Assembly (NCBI GenBank): GCA_051414805.1
Contig: CP166702.1
Coordinates: 1,736,001 to 1,800,000, forward strand
From: Xenophilus sp003671765
GTDB lineage: Bacteria > Pseudomonadota > Gammaproteobacteria > Burkholderiales > Burkholderiaceae_C
Direction of reading: 5' to 3'
DNA length: 64,000 nucleotides
The stretch's first letter is position 1. Each line of letters starts with the position of its first letter. Shown here piece after piece: positions 62,295-64,000 of the stretch. A model generated the notes under the pieces. The model searched no databases. It was not told where the DNA came from and saw nothing but the letters and a program-made list of their open reading frames with translations. Position numbers and translations under genes: made by a program.

Positions 62295-63344
62295 TTATGC
62301 CAGTACCCCGTCCAGAGTGGTGTCGTCGCCCAGGATCGAGGCATTGGCCTTGACCGTGAAGCGCCGGGAGCCTGATCGCTGCAGCCCGTACTGGCTGGCG
62401 ATCTGGGGTTGCTCCCGGCGCAGGCGATCGACGTTGACGCCTTCGCCGTCCCGGGTGCGCTTCCACTTGACCTCCCCGCCATCGAACAGCGCCACAGTGG
62501 CTTCGCCCATGCGCTGCTGGATGTGCTGGCGCAAGGACTCTTCCTGTCGGCTGGTCGCCGCCAGCAGTTCACGCACCGCCACCAGGTCCGAGAAACTCCC
62601 GGACATCTCCAGGTCGCCCCGGAAATCCACCACCTGCCCGCTGTCATGCGGCCAGAGCGCTTGAAGCGCTAAAGCCGACGACTCCGAGCCGTCCGCGGCC
62701 GGGGCCGTGTCCGTCTCGACATGGCGCCAGAAGCGGCCCTCGAGTTCAATCAACTGGGCGATGAGCGCTTCGTCGCGCTCGATGCGGTGGATGCGAAGTT
62801 CCTGGCCACAGACGAGCACCGCCACATCCGCCGCCTGCTTGCCGGTGACGGCGAGCTGGTGTTGCACCTGCAGTTGCACGTATTCCGGCACGCCGTCTTC
62901 CCACAGTCGAGCGCCGTGGTAGCCGGCCGTCTTGCACTCCAGGATCTGGACCTCGGGCGCGCCGACGACTTCCCGGTCGATGTTGGCCAGCATCCAGGGC
63001 ACCTGCGGGTGCTGTAGGACGGCGTTGATCCGACGCACACGGTGGCCCGCACGGCGGGTGTAGTGGGCGGCCACGATGGGTTCCAGGAGCGTGCCCCAGT
63101 ACATGGGGCTGGTCTCGTCGTTAGGGTCGATCTTGGGGAGATCGGCATCCCGGCCGGTCTTCTCCAGCCAGAGCTGCAGGGGAGACTTGTAAGGGTTCAG
63201 GCCGATGGCCGCGGCGGAGTCGGAGCTGCCGAGGCCCTGGCGGCGCACGTCGAGCCACTGCTCGCGGCTTAGCGTCTGGGTCTTGACCAGTTTCAAGGCC
63301 GGTCGGGATCGTCGCGGCGAGGCCGCGGGATGAGGTTCTGCCAT
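62295..63344 (-). CDS. YqaJ-family phage-type recombinase/exonuclease
   Basis: The 349-residue protein (ATG 63344) starts with a basic tail and then has LGSSDSAAAIGLNPYKSPLQLW, the YqaJ signature. MYWGTLLEPIVAAHY, WMLANIDREVVG and ILECKTAGYHGARLW follow, holding the PD-(D/E)xK-type nuclease residues. The C-terminal 120 residues are helical. It likely resects DNA ends for recombination of the mobile element. Confidence 0.9.
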   Translation of the reverse strand: MAEPHPAASPRRSRPALKLVKTQTLSREQWLDVRRQGLGSSDSAAAIGLNPYKSPLQLWLEKTGRDADLPKIDPNDETSPMYWGTLLEPIVAAHYTRRAGHRVRRINAVLQHPQVPWMLANIDREVVGAPEVQILECKTAGYHGARLWEDGVPEYVQLQVQHQLAVTGKQAADVAVLVCGQELRIHRIERDEALIAQLIELEGRFWRHVETDTAPAADGSESSALALQALWPHDSGQVVDFRGDLEMSGSFSDLVAVRELLAATSRQEESLRQHIQQRMGEATVALFDGGEVKWKRTRDGEGVNVDRLRREQPQIASQYGLQRSGSRRFTVKANASILGDDTTLDGVLA

Positions 63345-63410
63345 GGGGCGTCCTTGATGTCGGTGTGTTCGGTGTGTCGTCGGGTGTTGAACCCCCGCCC
63401 CAAAAAGCAA

Positions 63411-63441
63411 AGAGCCCGGTCCTGTGAAGGAGCCGGGCTCT
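63411..63441 (-). terminator. Rho-independent terminator of DUF932 gene
   Basis: AGAGCCCGG and CCGGGCTCT pair over nine bases around a 13-base loop. On the minus strand it is followed by TTTGCTTTTTGG. It separates the DUF932 gene from the YqaJ gene. Confidence 0.8.
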
Positions 63442-63489
63442 ATGCCGTCGGGGTGGGGGTATTGGTCTCATGGGCGATTCATAGGGACC

Positions 63490-64000
63490 TCATGACGCCA
63501 ACTGCAAGGCGGCATCCAGAGCCCGTTGCTTGAGGGCAGCGCCCCGGCCGAACCAGGCGCTGTCCAGGCGGTACTCCTGGCTGCGGGCCCGGCGCTCGTG
63601 GTCGACGAACTCCGTGACGGCGTTCAGGAGGCCCCATGCCGTGCCCTGGGTCGAAGCCAGCTCCGCCCCGCGGCCCTGGCCGTCGTAGAGCGCCTGCACC
63701 TTCTTGAGGGCGCGCTCGTTGACTAACCGCACCGAGGGATCGGCCAGCGCGTCGCCCTGGCAGACCACCTTGAGGAAGAAGTTCAATGCCTCATGGGTCC
63801 TGACCTTGCGCTCCGACAGGGTCTTCATGCGGTACATGAAACTGTCCCAGCCGGAGACGGCCACGCCGAGCTGCTTCTTGACGGCCTCGGCCTCGAAGGT
63901 GGTGCTGTGCGGCACCTTAATGGCGTCGACGGCACCCCGGATCGCCATGGAGAGGGTGTTCTGGCAGACCACCCGGATGGTGGTGGGCGTGGCGGTCGTG
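63490..64000 (-). CDS. DUF932 protein, 5' part beyond window
   Basis: The C-terminal part of the protein is visible, with the frame open to the window end: RVVCQNTLSMA, then AVDAIKVPHSTTF, LNAVTEFVDHERRA and a terminal helix. This is the DUF932/phage plasmid-like protein common in ICEs beside YqaJ. The start lies beyond 64000; an internal ATG at 63972 would be a false start. Confidence 0.85.
   Translation of the reverse strand, partial: TTATPTTIRVVCQNTLSMAIRGAVDAIKVPHSTTFEAEAVKKQLGVAVSGWDSFMYRMKTLSERKVRTHEALNFFLKVVCQGDALADPSVRLVNERALKKVQALYDGQGRGAELASTQGTAWGLLNAVTEFVDHERRARSQEYRLDSAWFGRGAALKQRALDAALQLAS

Noticed and set aside
13820..64000. Second attachment site (copy of the tRNA-Ser 3' end)
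   Set aside because: No convincing copy of GGTTCGAATCCCACCC was found by reading; the right end is probably outside.

Overview
The window reads as a chromosomal stretch of a high-GC betaproteobacterium of the Burkholderiales, most likely Comamonadaceae (Variovorax, Acidovorax or Hydrogenophaga type). This rests on the strongly G/C-ending codons, the housekeeping neighbourhood radC / FKBP isomerase / ispH / serS, two DUF4148 genes and short REP-like repeats of a kind common in that family. It is an inference from composition and gene content; no marker gene fixes the genus.

Region 1 (1-13.8 kb) is ordinary core-type chromosome. It holds the end of a DksA/TraR-type zinc-finger gene, a secreted metzincin coupled to a lipoprotein, a 2-oxoglutarate oxygenase beside a polar amino-acid ABC transporter, a group II truncated haemoglobin, an Smr protein, radC, an FKBP isomerase, ispH, a serine/threonine dehydratase-like enzyme, serS and tRNA-Ser(CGA). 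The tRNA is the last core feature and probably the integration site of what follows.

Region 2 (13.8-23.9 kb) is an accessory island. A decayed tyrosine-recombinase tail lies near the tRNA. Then come an inovirus Gp2 / YagK-YfjJ-like protein with a HIH motif, a frameshifted membrane-protein gene, a NYN + OST-HTH protein and a co-directional series of little-known genes. Two of these look like distant relatives of the Gp2-like protein that have lost the paired histidines. A complete IS1182-family element with 20-bp inverted repeats closes the region.

Region 3 (23.9-59.8 kb) is a composite metal-resistance region. It contains: (a) a copper cluster with Cys- and His-rich small proteins, a TolC-like channel, a multicopper oxidase, a cupredoxin, a CusF-like protein, a four-helix Cys-rich copper-storage protein, a DUF305 protein and a P-type ATPase; (b) a second recombinase remnant followed by a flavin/NADPH oxidoreductase operon (FMN reductase, pirin, nitroreductase, F420-type reductase, old yellow enzyme) with a broken divergent LysR gene; (c) a lead-type locus with a CDF exporter carrying two metal-binding domains, a PbrR/CadR regulator with a clear operator, and a PbrT-like cytochrome c-FTR1 fusion; (d) a dnaE2 fragment and a two-gene CBASS-like defence module (SLATT 2TM effector + CD-NTase) beside a broken HEPN-like gene; (e) a czc cluster (czcD, czcI, czcC, czcB, czcA, accessory genes, an eptA-type transferase, czcS, czcR). 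Three similar palindromes upstream of czcD, czcR and a DUF4148 gene probably form the regulator's sites.

Region 4 (59.8-64 kb) carries genes typical of integrative conjugative elements: an XRE regulator, a recombination-directionality-like protein, DUF2958, a YqaJ recombinase/exonuclease and a DUF932 gene running off the window. The element therefore continues past position 64000, and its far end was not seen. Many accessory genes carry frameshifts or stops, so the island is either decaying or contains local base-call errors.
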